From positions 682,001 through 746,000 of the forward strand of contig JAEBUN010000013.1 of NCBI GenBank assembly GCA_023014365.1: DNA of 64,000 bases, given 5' to 3'. The stretch comes from Lepiota brunneoincarnata (Eukaryota; Basidiomycota; Agaricomycetes; Agaricales; Agaricaceae). This document shows positions 11,030-23,970 of this stretch, one piece after another. The translations under genes were made by a program, and so were the position numbers. The notes below the pieces were generated by a model that searched no databases, had not been told where the DNA came from, and worked only from the letters and a program-made list of their open reading frames with translations. How positions within the stretch are numbered: the stretch's first letter is position 1; each line of letters opens with the position of its first letter.

Positions 11030-13285
11030 ATGTTCCAGAGTTTTATCGGTCGCGCTCGAGGCACATCTATACCTCCGCCACCGGGGCCAACTATAGGTGC
11101 GGCTGCCGTCCCCGCCCAACAACCCACCCCTCCCGGGTCCCCAGTTCCTATACCACATGGTAGCCCGTACGCCAATTCCCAAATGGCGTCATCGCAGGCG
11201 TCGCTTGTCTCCAACAAGAACCCTTTGCTCCGCGGAGCCGTCCGCAGAGTAATGAACATAAACCTCAAAGCTGCGGCCTCCTCCCAAACCTCCCTTGCGT
11301 CCCCCCCGGCTAGACCACGGGGCCCCTTGGCAGGAGTTTCGTATTTTGAAGATCCACACCCGACTCCCTTAAAGGAGGCTGAGGCTCTGAACGTGAACGA
11401 AGGACGAGTCGGGGGCGGGGGCAATGAAAGGTAGGACCGCCCGAACCTGCTTGTTCATCCAAGATCCTCCTTCTGACTGGACATCGCTAGCCGTCTTGCA
11501 GAGGAGTTGACCTCTGCCAAGCAGCAACTCGCCGAAGTCGCGGCACAGCGCTCAGCTCTCCAAGAGCGCATCAACTCTCTGGAGGAGGAGGTCCGTGAAC
11601 GAGAGGCTCAGAAGAAGCAGGGCAGAAGAAGTTGCAAGCGAGGAAAAGGTCGAACTTATTTCTCGACATACCATAGAGATGGAAGCTCAGCGTCAGGAGA
11701 TCCAGGATATTCAGCAGTCCTTGGCGGCATTGAAACGCGAATCGGGGGAGATGGTGCTGGAGAACAGTGCCCTGCACAGGGAGATCGTCGGGTTGAAGGA
11801 ACGGGGGAAGCAGGACGAGGTGAGGATCGAGGCGATGGGAAAGGAGTTGGATGCTGCGAAATCGGCCATGCGTGACTTGGAGGATCAAACTAGGGCGTCA
11901 TTGGCAGAGTCGGTGAGGACCGAAGGAAGCTAGTCGATCAGGTCGATCAACTTCGGCGCCAACTCAAGGCTTCGGAGGGTCAGACGACGGAACGGGATGA
12001 GCAAATTCGGCAGCTCCTAGCGACGGAGGAACGGACGATGGATACCCTTCGCAGGGTCGAAGCAGCAGTCCATGAAAAGAATGCAATCGTCGAAGACTTG
12101 CAGCTTCAGAACAGGCAGCTCACGGAGGAGATCGGGCTTTCGCAACGGCGGATCGTCAAGATGGAAGAGGGGCATAAGGAGCTGGAGTTGCAGATGCGGA
12201 TTGGCGGAGGAAGCTGCCAACGAGAAGAACGTCAAGCTCAGCCAGGCTCATACTGCTGAGATGGAGGTACTGGGTCGTAAGAATAGGGATCTCCAGCGGT
12301 CGGAGGATGCGTCGAAAAGCGAGTCGAAGGAAAGGGGCAAGAAGATTGAGACGATGGCCCGGGAGCGCGACGTCCTACGCCAGGAAATCACCCTCTTGAC
12401 GGACCGAACCCAGAAGGGTGATGCGGAGGTTGAGATGTTGAGGAGGGAAGCTGAAGCAACGAAGATCGCTTTGCGCGAGTTGAACGATAAGATGACGACC
12501 TCTTTGAGTAAGCTGGACGAGGAGCGGGAGAAGCTCGCCAGTCAGGCCGGCGAGTTATTACACCAACTCGAGGATTCCCAGAGAGCGTCGAAGGAGGCGG
12601 AACGCCGAAGCGCATCGCTCGAAAAGGAAAACGAGCGCCTGCAAAGCCGAATCGTGGCGAAGGAGTCGGAGATGATCGAGGCTCAGAACGTCGCCCACGA
12701 GACTCTTACGCGCTCGAAGGAAGACCACCAAGCAGGAGATGGCGGACGCAAAGGGTAGGATCCAGTCCCTACTCGACGAAGTTTCATCGAACACGGACTG
12801 TGATGACCGAGTTGCGCTCTTCACTTGCAGGACAATCATCAGCTTTCGAGGCAGCGGCGAAACTCGCTGAGGAGCGGGGCACGGAGACGACCCGCCTCCA
12901 ACAGAATCTCTTCGCTCTTAGAGAAACTCTGGCTGCAAGGGATCAAGATCTTACAGAGAGCACTGCCTCTCGCCTTGCGCAAGAGTCTCAACTTTGCGAC
13001 ACTATCCGCACCCTTCGCGAGCGCATCGTCACAATCGAAGATAGAGCTAGGCTACAAATTTCCCGACTTGAGGATAAACTCCGTTTTGCACGGGAGAAGG
13101 TTCGGGAGCTGCAGACGCTATACGAGTCGAGTGAGAAAACATGTGCGACCCTCCGAGAACGGCTCACGGCACACGAAACTTCGAGCGGAGGAATGTGGGC
13201 ATCGTTCTGGAAATGGATACTACGGGCAGTCAAAAAAAAAAAAAACAAAACGGCATCTAACCACTCCCCCTCCCTCGTGCTCTAA
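11030..13285 (+). CDS. Long coiled-coil protein (frame broken)
   Basis: The start at 11030 opens a proline/serine-rich N-terminus of about 130 residues. It is spliced (donor near 11432, acceptor near 11502) to a long heptad-rich coiled coil full of Glu, Lys, Gln, Arg and Leu, which runs to a hydrophobic/basic end (MWASFWKWILRAVKKKK) at 13285. The coiled coil is split among three frames. Single-base shifts are needed near 11620, 11925, 12195, 12720 and 12795, while the sequence on each side keeps clear coiled-coil character and has no nonsense substitutions. This looks like a structural protein, such as a tether or scaffold, but no family was recognised. The breaks may be sequence errors or recent decay. 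It is divergent from RRP46 across the duplicated promoter region. Confidence 0.65.
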
Positions 13286-14740
13286 CTCAACTCTCGTCTC
13301 TCGAGTACGCAAGTTTCGTCGCCTGTTGATATGATGCTTCTTCATTTTCGTCCTCCAAGATCATTCGATTGTTTTTCTTCCCGCCATTGTAGGTGTACGA
13401 GTAGTGCATGTTGTATTGTATTTAAGTATCTGGGTCCCCCGCAATGGGGTAACACACAGCGAATCGAGAATTCCGGAGATGGCCTACCGTAACCGGTATT
13501 GATTACGATGCTCATCGTGAACCTTTCCGGACCGGGGCTCCGGCAGTCGGCATTTCATGCAACTTGCCCTCTTCCCAGCACCACCATTTCACTCAGACCC
13601 CTTTGCGAACGCACGCAGACTATCACATATATATCATCTGCTTGTTGTTCCCGACCGCAGCAACCCCAGTCCTGTCATACGAATCAAGACCTCGGGGTAA
13701 TGCACTGCGACGGCCAACGAGGATCGACTCCCAACAATTTCTTTTTTACTTTGCGTTGAGCTCGAGGAATCAGGTCTCTCAGTCCATACTACTATCCTAC
13801 GAACAGGTGGTCTCTCCCTGAGACCTTTTCTCAGCGCGCGGCTAACTACAGTCATGCCTACCTGCCGCACCCAGTTCTCCACCCCTGTTGATCGGTCATA
13901 AAAGCCCCGAGTACCGACGTCTACATCGTGCCTTGCCCTGTTGCGTCGGTACAATTCGTTGCCGTCCTGCAAACATGTTGACAACTAATCGCAACGCTCA
14001 GAGGTGACATCACCACTAATGCCGGTGATTCCTCTACCACTCAGACTTATCCTGGTATACCACTGCTATGAAATCACACAGTGACAAGGTAATGTCTTTA
14101 TATCCCATTCTTCGCTCCTCTTCGCCTCAATCTTCCATCGTCTCTAATAATGGAGACATAAGCTAAACCCTACCCCATCTCTCATGGGTCTCGTGGATCC
14201 GGTGGTTCGATCAGTACAGTGATGGATGGAGTAATCAGCCCAGTGAAAGGAGAGCAGGCGGAACACGACAACACCACTGGTGCCTATCTATGTCGCAAAG
14301 ACGTCCGGGAGAAACTCTCTATCACATATAACGAGGGGGAAGTATTGAACTACATGGCTGCAAACTCTTCTGGAGCCACAGATAGGTGCGACATTGTGAT
14401 ATGCTCAGAACTACAATTTCTCCCTCAGTTTCGTTTATTCATTATCAATACTATGTTTCACCTTTGGGAACTGGATGGCAAACTCGGAACCTTTACTTGA
14501 TTTTATACTCTGGCTCATCGATCCCAGTTAGACTTTGCAGCGTCACACGCGGGCGGCGGGCTGCTCGCTCATACCCTTCAGTGAGAAGCGTATTTGACAT
14601 TGTGTGACGACGTTCGGGACAGCTCGATTGTTATATGAATCAGAGGGTAGTACAGTTAAGACGTTGCATAGAGCTTATTCGAGTATCAAGGTGAAGCTAT
14701 TGGTATCATACAAAAGACAGCAAAACAGTTGTTGTATACA
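13286..14740. other. intergenic region
   Basis: No gene is supported. Short frames at 13499-13821 and 14219-14500 lack family motifs and convincing splice partners. The right end should include the 3' UTR of the first TPR-CHAT gene. Confidence 0.5.
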
Positions 14741-17700
14741 TCATACTCCGTAGTGCACAAATGGCACCCATGAACTGAACGAGTCATGGCGTGACATTCG
14801 CAGCTCCTTCACCGCTTCATGCAACGCTTGTGCTGCTCGGTCGCTGCTTGGCTCCCCTCCAGAAAGAAGGTTTTGGTACACCTTTTCAGCAATTATTGGA
14901 GCTGCCGCATCAGGGATTGACCACATCGTTCCGATAACGCCCCGATATCCTGCTCCCAACATCGCACCAGTAATATGGACTGCCTCATCTGATGCGTTCT
15001 CATCTCCAGTCGCCGTTTCGCAAGCTGACAAAAATGCAAGGTCGACGTTGGAAAATGGTTTGGAAATGATGTCCGTGATTGTCAAACGTCGGTCATGGAG
15101 GCAGAAACCACTCTGCGTAGGCTCTCGCACGTCCTGGACAGCATGACATGCCAAGTGGACCCAGCTATTGTTTGCCATGCGAGTCAGCACTTGTTCTCCC
15201 GTTGCCTGCTCATTCTTAAGTACTTCAAACCTCCGTCTAGAATTAGCGGAGAAATTTTTTCCTATTTTCTCCAGTTCTGACTCGGCGCCTGGGAGCGGGC
15301 TTTGACCCGGTGTATCGGTCATGGCAATACCAACAAGCCGATTGAATGGTCGTTGTTTCACCGCTCGTGCTTCCAGCAAGGCATTGACTGTAGGTGTGTA
15401 TGACGAGACAACATAGTCAAATACACCGTCTATGCCAGTCGCGGTTTTGCGACAGGCGGCATGAAGCGGAAGGAACGTAAGGGGACCAGTTGGACACCAC
15501 CAAATGTGGGGAAGGTCTGAAGGGCTTGATCCGACTGTCTGCAGCCGACGTTAGTGGATGCATTCCACTAAAGCAAGCGAGCCTTACCGTCAAGCCCAGG
15601 CTCTCAAGAATAGGATGCGTGATGGTCGAATGGATTCTCTCAAGAATCCCCTCCATATAGGAACCACTCGCTGAGATCGGTGCACCGGCACGGTCCTCCC
15701 ATCTCTGAGAAAAGCGAGGATTCGCAAGGTATTCTCTTAACGATGTCTGCATCTTCTCTACGTCTTCATAACGCAGATTAACCAATGGGACGTGGAGCAG
15801 CTTGTCCCTGCCATGTTCGAGTATCAATGCATCGCAGCGGTGCACATGTACATTGATCACAACCACGGGGCCCGAACTGGCAGCAGTTTTCAGAACAGAG
15901 GTGTTTTTAGGAAGAAGGAAATCTTCAAAGCCTCGAAGCGACCGGATCTTCTTCACAAGCAAATCCCACCTCTCTGCGAGACGATGATGTTGTTGGGTTT
16001 CCTCTTCCAGTGAAATGTTGATGTCGTCGGTCAATTTCATGGCCCTGTGCCCTCGCGTGGCTGCGTTCTGAAGTTCGTGTGAGACTTGTGTGAACTCGAC
16101 ACAGATATCTGGGTGGTCTTCATAGAGGTCGTGGACAGAAGTGCGGAGGTTGAGTAGCTGATTCCAAACAACGGAACGTCCTTGTTCAAGCCACTCAAGT
16201 GCGAGATCTGGGCGGTCAGCCTCAAGGGCGAATACGGCTGCCTCTCTTGGCAAATCCTCAAGATGTTTGAGTTGGAAATGGCGTGTAGTAATTGGATCCC
16301 CAATCCAAGCAATCTGTGGAATAAGATCAATTGCTCGGCGATATGCGGCCAAGGCAGAAGGCAGGTCCCGCTTCCCTTCCAAACGAGCCCACTGTCGAGA
16401 TGCACGGGATCGGGTTGAAGGTGAACCGATGGTGGAGATGGCAGCTGACTGAAAATGTGAAATTGCATTACCCAAGTCTTTCGGTGACCGAGTACGCTCA
16501 TATCGACTCCTGAAGGAATTCCCAAGGTTGTACAGCGCCTGTGGTTTGTTAGCGTGTCCATCTGGGCTGAGCGCCACTGCTTGCTCTTGAGCCTTGATTG
16601 CCGCCTCGATGTCGCTCAGCGCCCCTGCGCACTCAAACCGTGTCCGGAGGGATATCCCAAGGTTGTTGAGCCACATGGGTTTGGTGGCATCACCATCTGG
16701 TGTAAGCAGCACTGCATGTTGCTGGTTCTTGACTGCTTCCTCGAGGTCAATCAGCATACTGGTGTGCGCAAACCGTCTCTGGAGTGTTGTCCCGAGGTTG
16801 GCGAGCTGCCCTGGCTTCTCAGCATGTCCATCTGGGGTGAGCAACACTGCCTGTTGGTGGCTCGAAATCGCTTCCTCAAGATCGCGTAGCATCCCTGTAT
16901 ATTGAAACCGACTCTCGAGGGAAATCCCAAGGTTGACAAGTCGCGCTGGCTTGAGGGGGTGTCCATCTGGTATGAGCAACACCGCCCGCTGTTTATTCCT
17001 GATCGCCTCCTCGAGGTCTTGGAAGGAATTCCCAAGGTTGGAGAGCCAGATTGGCTTGTTGGGATGTCCATCTGGTGTGAGCAGTACCCCCTGCTGTTGG
17101 TTTCTGATTGCTTCCTCAATGTCACTGAGCGTCCCTGTGCGTATAAAACGGCTTTGGAAGGCATTCCCCAGGTTGCTGAGCAACACTGGTTTGGCAGCGT
17201 GCCTCTCTGGAGTTAGCGACACTGCCTGCTTCTTGTTCCTGATCGCCTCTTCAATGTCGCTCAGCATCCCCATGTGCTTAAATCGGATCTCGAAGGACTC
17301 CCCAAGGTTGTTCAGGCAATTTGCTTTGTTGGCATGTCCATCCGGAGTGAGCAACGCGGCCTGCTGCCGAATTTTGATCGCCTCTTCGAGGTCGCTGAGC
17401 ATCCCTGTGTACCCAAATCGACTGCGGAGGGAGTTCCCGAGATTGGTGAAGTGCAGTGGTTTGTCAGAGTGTCCATCCGGGGGTGAGAAACACCGCCTGT
17501 TGCTGGATCCTAATTGCCTCTTCAAGGTCGCTGCGTGTGCCTTTGCATCCAAATCGACTCTGGAGTGAAATCCCGAGGTTAGCGAGGTACCGTGGTTTGT
17601 TGGGGTGTCCATCTGGAGTGAGCAATACCGCTTTCTGTTTATTCTTGATCGCTTCTTCAAGGTCATTCAGTATGCCCGTGCGCTCAAAATGACTCTGGAA

Positions 17701-18321
17701 GGACATGCCAAGGTTGGCGAGCCATATTGGTTTTTTAGCGTCCCCGTCTGGGGTGAGCAACACCGCCTGCTGTATATTCTTGGTTGCCTCCTTGAGGTCA
17801 TTCATCATCCCTGTATGCACAAACCGGCTTCCGAAGGCAGTGCCAAGGTTGCTGAGCATTGTAGGTTTGTCGGGATGGTCATCTGAGGTGAGCAACACCG
17901 CCTGTTGCTGAACCTTGATCGCCTTCTCCAGGTCGTTCAGCATCCCTGTGCGCACAAACTGATTCTGGAAGGAAATCGCCAGGTTATTGAGCCTCCCTGG
18001 TTTGTCAATGTGTCCGTCTGGGGTAAGCAATACCGCCCGCTGCTTGTTTTTGATCGCCTCCTCGAGGTCGCTGAGCACTCCCGTATACATAAACCGTTTA
18101 TCAAAGGAAACACCAAGGGCAGAGAGCCGCACTGGCTTATCGGCGTGTCCATCCGGGGTGAGCAACACCGCCTGCTGCTGAAGTTTGATCGCTTCCCCGA
18201 GGACGTTGAGCGCCCTCGTACCCTCAAAAACATCGTGGAAGATGTCCCCAGCCGCGGCCAGTATCCCCGCTCTAACAACATCATGCTGGTTTTCTTCAAA
18301 CGAAGTGGTACTGGGTGCCAT
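14741..18321 (-). CDS. TPR-CHAT protein 1
   Basis: This is a caspase-like CHAT protease domain behind an array of tetratricopeptide repeats, a fusion expanded in Agaricomycetes and thought to act in signalling or cell-death-type responses. The start MAPSTTSFEENQHD at 18321 matches the paralogue's start region. About 13 TPR units of about 42 residues follow, with the recurring core DGHADKP, NLG, RF, TG and DLEEAI. One unit near 17010-17040 lacks about ten residues. A helical linker and the CHAT domain follow. The expected catalytic dyad is intact: His in WVHLACHAV and Cys in FLSACETATG. One 49-nt intron lies at 15539-15587. An extra base in the C5 run at 17479-17483 breaks the frame; removing it gives about 1,176 residues, so it is probably a homopolymer error. 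The protein is predicted cytosolic. Confidence 0.88.
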
Positions 18322-18996
18322 AATCTTTGGGGTGTTCGTTACTAATGAGTTAGATGAGACAATCAGCCCGAAGGGAAGCAGACCTAGGGACAAAACCACG
18401 GTACCTAGGATGATTCAGGTAAGGCAACCGCAGGTCAAGGTAAGAGGGAACGTTTAAATACTCCCTCAGTTTGGGGGAGAGGGCAGCCAGCTGATCTGTG
18501 ATGTAGTCGCGACGGGTGAACAAATATTCTCCCACATAGCCAAATATAAAAGTAGATAAAATAACCCTAGGGCCGCAGCTTGGAGCACCAAGTATAAGCC
18601 ACAGCACTCAATCAATCAAAATCTGTTACGTCGCAGGACATGTGAGTTGATAGGGGTTGGTTGTGTCCAGATGGAAGTTGACACGTTGACGACTTTAGCT
18701 GTGTTAAGGATGTCTTTCAGGAATCTTGGAGTCTGCTGTTTTGCTGTGTGAGCTTTTCCCCAGGATTGGGACGACACAGCCCGGTGCCTCCTGTAACCAG
18801 CAAGCCCAACATGCATCGGGAGCAGGATCGCAGCTGGCCGAGGGACGGAGAAGAGGATAGCATGGATGCGAGGTTGTATGATATTGAAATTGGTACAGGA
18901 GACTGATGAGTAAAGGTCGTACCAAGTCCACACCGATATGTCCTTCCCTTTCCCACCATCGGAGGCGCAGCAAAACCCATACAAGTCATATATATA
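18322..18996. other. intergenic between the two TPR-CHAT genes
   Basis: These 675 bp lie upstream of TPR-CHAT 1 and downstream of TPR-CHAT 2. No gene is supported. They should carry the promoter of gene 1 and the 3' UTR of gene 2. The 3' flanks of the two genes resemble each other near their stops, as expected for a tandem duplication. Confidence 0.5.
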
Positions 18997-21900
18997 TCAT
19001 ACACCGTAGTGTACAAATGGCACCCAGGAATTAAATGAGTCATGGCTCGACGTTCGCAGCTCCCTCACCCCTTCATGCAACGCTCGTGCCGCTCGTTCGC
19101 TGTTTGGTTCTCCAGAAAGAAGGTTCTCGTAAACCTTTTCAGCAATTATCGGAGCCGCCGCATCGGGTATTGACCACATCGTTCCGATAACACTTCGATA
19201 TCCTGCTCCCAACATCGCACCAGTAATATGGACTGCCTCGTCTGATGCCTTCTCATCTCCAGTCGCTGTTTCGCAAGCTGACAAAAATGCAAGGTCGGCA
19301 TTGGCAAATGGTTTGGAAATGATGTCCGTGATTGTCAGGCGTCGATCATGGAGGCAGAAACCGCTCCGTGTGGGTTCCCGCACGTCCTGGACAGCATGGC
19401 ATGCCAGGTGAACCCAACTGCTGTTCGCCATGTCAGCTAGCACTCGCTCTCCCGTTGCCTCCTCGTTCCGAACCACTTCAAACTTCCACATTGAGTCGGC
19501 AGAGAAAAGCTTTTCTATTCTCTCCAGTTCTTTCTCGGCACCAGGAAGCGGACTTTGACCCGGTGTGTTGCTCATGGCAATACCAACGAGTTGCCCGAAT
19601 GGCCGTCGATTTGCTGCGCGTGCCTCCAGCAAGGTATTGACCGTCGGTATGTACGACGAGACAACGTAGTCAAATACCCCTTGTATCCCGGTTGCAGTTA
19701 TGCCACAGGCAGCGTGGAGTGGAAGGAATGTGAGGGGGCCAGTCGGACACCACCAAATGCGAGGTAGGTTTAAAGGGTCAAGCTGACCTGTCTGCAAATG
19801 AGGTCAGTACGTGCGTCCTACCACACCAAATGTCCTTACTGTCAGATCAAGTCCTTGAAGAATAGGATACACAATGTTCAGATATATTGTCTCGAGTATC
19901 CTCTCCATGCGTGAACCACCAACTGGGACCGGTGCACCGGCACGGTCCTCCCATCTCTGGGCGAGACGAGGGTTTGCAAGGTCTTCCCTCAGCGATTTCT
20001 GCATCTTCTTCGCATCCTCGTAACGCAGCTTATCCAGCGGGATATGGACCACCCGATCTCGGTTTTGGTCAAGCACCAATGCGTCGCAACGGGACTTGTG
20101 GACGTTGATGACAACCACGGGACCCGAACAGGCGGCTTTCTTCAGAACAGAGATTTTCTTGGGAAGAAGGAAGTCTTCAAAGCCTTGGAGTAATCGAATC
20201 TTTTTGACAAGGGTGTCCCACCTTTCCGCAAGGCGATGGTGGTGTTGAGTTTCTTGCTCGAGTGAGATCTTCAGATCGGCGGATGGCTCCATGGCCCCGT
20301 GTCCTCGTGTGGCTGCGCTCTGGAGTTCATGTGAGACTTGCGTGAACTCGGCGCAGATATCTGGGTGTTCTCGACTGAGGTCGTGGACTGGAGTTCGGAG
20401 ATTGAACAGCTGAGTCCAGACGACTGAGCGTCCTTGCTCGAGCCACTCGAGCGCGAGACCCGGATTACTAACATCAAGGGCGAATGCAGCTGCCTCTCTC
20501 GGAATATCATCCAGGTCATTGAGTTGAGAATGGCGTGCATCGATGGGATCTCCGATCCAGGCGATCTGGGGAAGGAGACCAATGGTGGTGCGGTATGCGA
20601 CTATGGCAGATAGTGAGTCGCGCCAGACTTCTAGACGGGCGCACCGTCGAGACGCACGGCATCGAAGTAAAGGTAAACCAATAGAAGAGGCTGTGGCTGA
20701 CACAAGATTTGAAATTGCGCTGTCCAAGTCATTCGATGATCCTGTATGATAAAATCGAGTCTGGAAGGCCATTCCGAGGTTGTTTAGTCGTGCGGGTTTG
20801 TTGGCATTATGTTCCGGGGTGAGCAGCACTGCCTGCTGAAAGCACTTGATCGCAGCGTCAATGTCGCTCGACCTCCGGGTGGACCTAAACAGGCTCTCGA
20901 AGGATATCCCGAGGTTGTTGAGCCAACTCGGCTTACTAGCATGTCCATCTGGGGTGAGCGACACGGCGTGTTGTTGGTTCTTGATTGCCTCCTCGAGGTC
21001 GCTCACCATCCCTGTGCCAATGAACCTTCTCTGGAAGGAGATTCCAAGGTTGTTGAGCCACATGGGCTTGCTGGCATGACCATCAGGTGTGAGAAACACT
21101 GCCTGCTGGTGATTGTTAATCGCCCCCTCGAGGTCACTTAGCATCCCTGTGCGCATAAATCGGCTCGAAAGGGAGGTCCCGAGATTGGAAAGCACCGTAG
21201 GTTTGTTGGCGTGTCCATCTGAGGTGAGCAACACTGCTTGCTGGTGATTTGCGATTGCCGCCTCGAGGTCGCTCAGCATCCCTGTGCGCCCAAAGCGCCT
21301 CTCGAATGAACCGCCAAGGTTGGTGAGCCAACCTGGTTTGTCGGGATGTCCATCTGGCAAAAGCAGTACTGCCTGTTGTTGGTATTTGATTGCCTCATCG
21401 ACGTTGCTCAGCATCCCAGTGTACTCAAATAGCCGAGAGAGAGTACTCCCAAGGTTATTGAGCGACATGGGTTTGTTGACATCACCATCGGGGGTGAGCA
21501 ATTCCGCCTGACGAAGATTCTTGATCGCTTTCTCCAGGTCATTAAGTATACCTGTTCGCTCAAACAGACTCATATATGCAACCCCGAGGTTGTTGAACCG
21601 GCTTGGTTTGCTGGTAGGTCCGTCGGGGGTGAGTAGCACGGCCTGCTCGTGATATTTTATCGCTTCCTTGATGTCGCTTGGCAGCCCTGTGCGCCAAAAC
21701 CGACTTTCGAGCGAAGTTCCGAGGATGGAGAGCAACTCTGGCTTGACAACATGATCATCTGGGGCGATCAACACCGCCTGCCGCTGATGGGTGATCGCCT
21801 CCTCGAGGTCGCTCGGCATTCCGGTGCACTCAAACCGACGCTTGAAGGACATCCCGAGGGTGAAGAGCCATGCTGGTTTGTTGTCATGCCCATCGGGGGT

Positions 21901-22215
21901 GAGCGACACCACCTGCTGTTTATACTTGATTGCCCCCTCGAGGTCGCTCAGCATTCCCGTGTGCTCAAACCGGCACATAAGAGACATTCCGAGATTGTTG
22001 AGCCACCCTGGTTTATCATAGTGTCCGTCTGGAATGAGCGACACTACCTCCTGAAAGATCTTGATCGCCTTCTCGAGGTCTCCAAGCGCCCCTGTACGCT
22101 CAAATTCTTTATAAAAGGTAAGTCCCGTCCCAGCAAATTTCCTCGCCCCCTCTAAGTCTGGAAAATTCGTGTCATACTGATTTTCTTCGAGTGCAGGGAT
22201 AACATGCGCCATCAT
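18997..22215 (-). CDS. TPR-CHAT protein 2
   Basis: This is the tandem paralogue of the gene at 14741-18321 and is intact. A start at 22215 (or 22212) gives about 1,056 residues; an in-frame upstream ATG at 22251 is also possible. About ten TPR units of about 42 residues follow the DGHxxKPxxLNNLG pattern. Then come the linker (LALEWLEQGRSVVW) and a CHAT domain with both catalytic residues: His in WVHLACHAV and Cys in FLSACETATG. A 48-nt intron at 19792-19839 is at the same codon position as in gene 1. A peptidase role is inferred from the CHAT family (clan CD, related to caspases and separase). The substrate is unknown. Its 5' end and upstream region are duplicated at 23971-24280. Confidence 0.9.
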
Positions 22216-22343
22216 ATTTGTTGTGTTCACCAACTGAGCCAGACAAGACAATTAGTTCTGTGGAGAGCAAATTCGGGGAAAGAATTGCGGTACCTTGGAC
22301 CAATCTGACCAATGGGTGAGTAGACGGTTAGCGGGGATGGAGG
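22033..22343 (-). repeat. Direct repeat copy 1: 5' end of TPR-CHAT 2
   Basis: These 311 bp cover the first codons and upstream flank of TPR-CHAT 2. They recur in the same orientation at 23971-24280 with few differences. Confidence 0.9.
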
Positions 22344-23126
22344 CTCTCACCAGGTGGAAGTTGCGTTCACAGTCCACTAAGTAGCTCAATCTGCTCCCAC
22401 GGCTGGGAGCTGTGTAAATTATTGCTGTTAACTGATCCCAGGAGAGACGCTCATTGGCTCTTATCATGTGTTTGTATGATGGGGCAAGCAGCAAGTCGGC
22501 GCAGTGCCGCCAAGTCCTGTTATGTAAAATTTCTGTGACTCAGTCACACGGCCCTCGGCGCTTCCACGTTCTACTTAGTGTCTTTCTCCAGAACGCAACG
22601 AGTGAGCGGTTGAGCTGGTTTGTCAGGGTAAAGGCCGACTTAACGTCGGTCTCCGGCCTTTTGAGGAAGACCGCCATCGCTTCTGAGCGAGTTGTGCGAG
22701 TCTCGGATTCCCGAGTTCGGGTGTGGAAGTGGTTATTAATAAATTGTCTGATCGCGTCCGCCCATACTCACAGTCCATCGACCGATGAATCATTGCAAGG
22801 CACTCGCAGTAAGTATGGTCTGGCTGCGCATTCATGTTTCTCGCAGCTCGAAACGCGACCAAGCAGCTTCGCAAGACCCAAGAGTGGCGATGAATACAAA
22901 GGTAAGGGGCCCGCAGAGATGAGAGCATGCTATAATGCGCAGCGGGTGAAATGATAACACAGTTCTGTCCGGACTTGCTGAATTGTTACCGACTGGAGTG
23001 CTTATTTTTGGAATAACCTTCGTCCAGGGCCGATCACGTGTGGATCCGGACCTTTTGCGGGTATATGACTCGGTCGCTGGCGTTTGTTCATGCGATGTCC
23101 TCGAATCGAGTTGAACTCGTTACTCG
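22344..23126. other. intergenic region
   Basis: No gene is supported. The frame at 22454-22954 has no recognisable motif. The stretch holds the upstream region of the plus-strand kinase and possibly part of the divergent TPR-CHAT 2 promoter. Confidence 0.45.
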
Positions 23127-23884
23127 ATGACTGAGGTCTACGCTCCCGCTTTGCTTGGCGATGGGAATGGTCATTATAGAGTCCTGGTAATCGGAAATAC
23201 TGGTATGTTGGGATCATAGCTTTGGGTATCCCCAGCGAACTTGATCTGAAAGCATACGTATTCCAGGAGCCGGAAAGGTCACCATTCTTGGCATTTCCTT
23301 TGTCTCCTAAGCAGAACTCATCTATCGCCAGAGTACCCTCTCGGAGGCGCTAGCAAAGAAGTTGGGCATAACGTATGTCGCACTGGACAGATTAAACTGG
23401 GGTCCTGGATGGCGAGAGGCACCAGCAACGGAATTGGTCACTCAGGTTCGTGATGCACTGGCCGAAAGCCCACAAGGATGGATTGTGGACGGAAACTATA
23501 CCAGAAAAATTGGTACATTCGTTTCAGGTGAAGCAACAGACATCATATGTGTGGCCCTCTTTTTTCCTGTCGAGTTCATTGTGGCTGACGACATCGGCTC
23601 AAGGGCTCGGCCCACCTTTGTTGTTATATTTTCCGCGCATAGTCCTGAGAACATTCCAGAGGCTGTTCCATCTGAAGGAGTCTTGTAGTCCTGGATGTCC
23701 GGAGAGTTTTATTCAGACATTCTTCTCGAAAGACAGTATTCTGCGGTTGTGCCTGACTCATCACGCTTGCGTTCGAACCCGAAGCCAAGAAATGATGAAA
23801 AACATTGGGCTAGGAGTGGGATCCGATATGGAGAGGAGGCGAATGCGGAGAATTGGGGGCTGGGGAGCAGAGTTGAAAAGATGA
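23127..23884 (+). CDS. P-loop kinase, adenylate kinase/FlaR-like
   Basis: This is a small nucleotide-binding kinase-like protein of the adenylate kinase/FlaR-type P-loop group; its substrate is unknown. Four exons (23127-23202, 23267-23277, 23332-23548, 23604-23884) give 194 residues with all junction phases consistent. Exons 1 to 3 build the Walker A motif VLVIGNTGAGKSTL; exon 2 is an 11-nt micro-exon encoding part of it. VALDRLNWGPGWR and GWIVDGNYTRK are typical of the family. The C-terminus carries the PPLLLYFPRIVLRTF and SKDSILRLCLTHH helices. The donors of introns 2 and 3 (GTCACC, GTGTGG) are weak, so transcript data would help. It lies between TPR-CHAT 2 and the copy of that gene's 5' end. 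Confidence 0.75.
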
Positions 23885-23970
23885 TGGAGAGACGTTGATA
23901 TGTTGCTAGCTGAGAAAAGACTATGACACATTTTTCAAGTCACTTGTCGCCTGTCCCTTGGCGTATAATA

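Noticed and set aside
16554..18345. Several long plus-strand frames across the TPR arrays
   Set aside because: They are repetitive antisense shadows of the TPR repeats.
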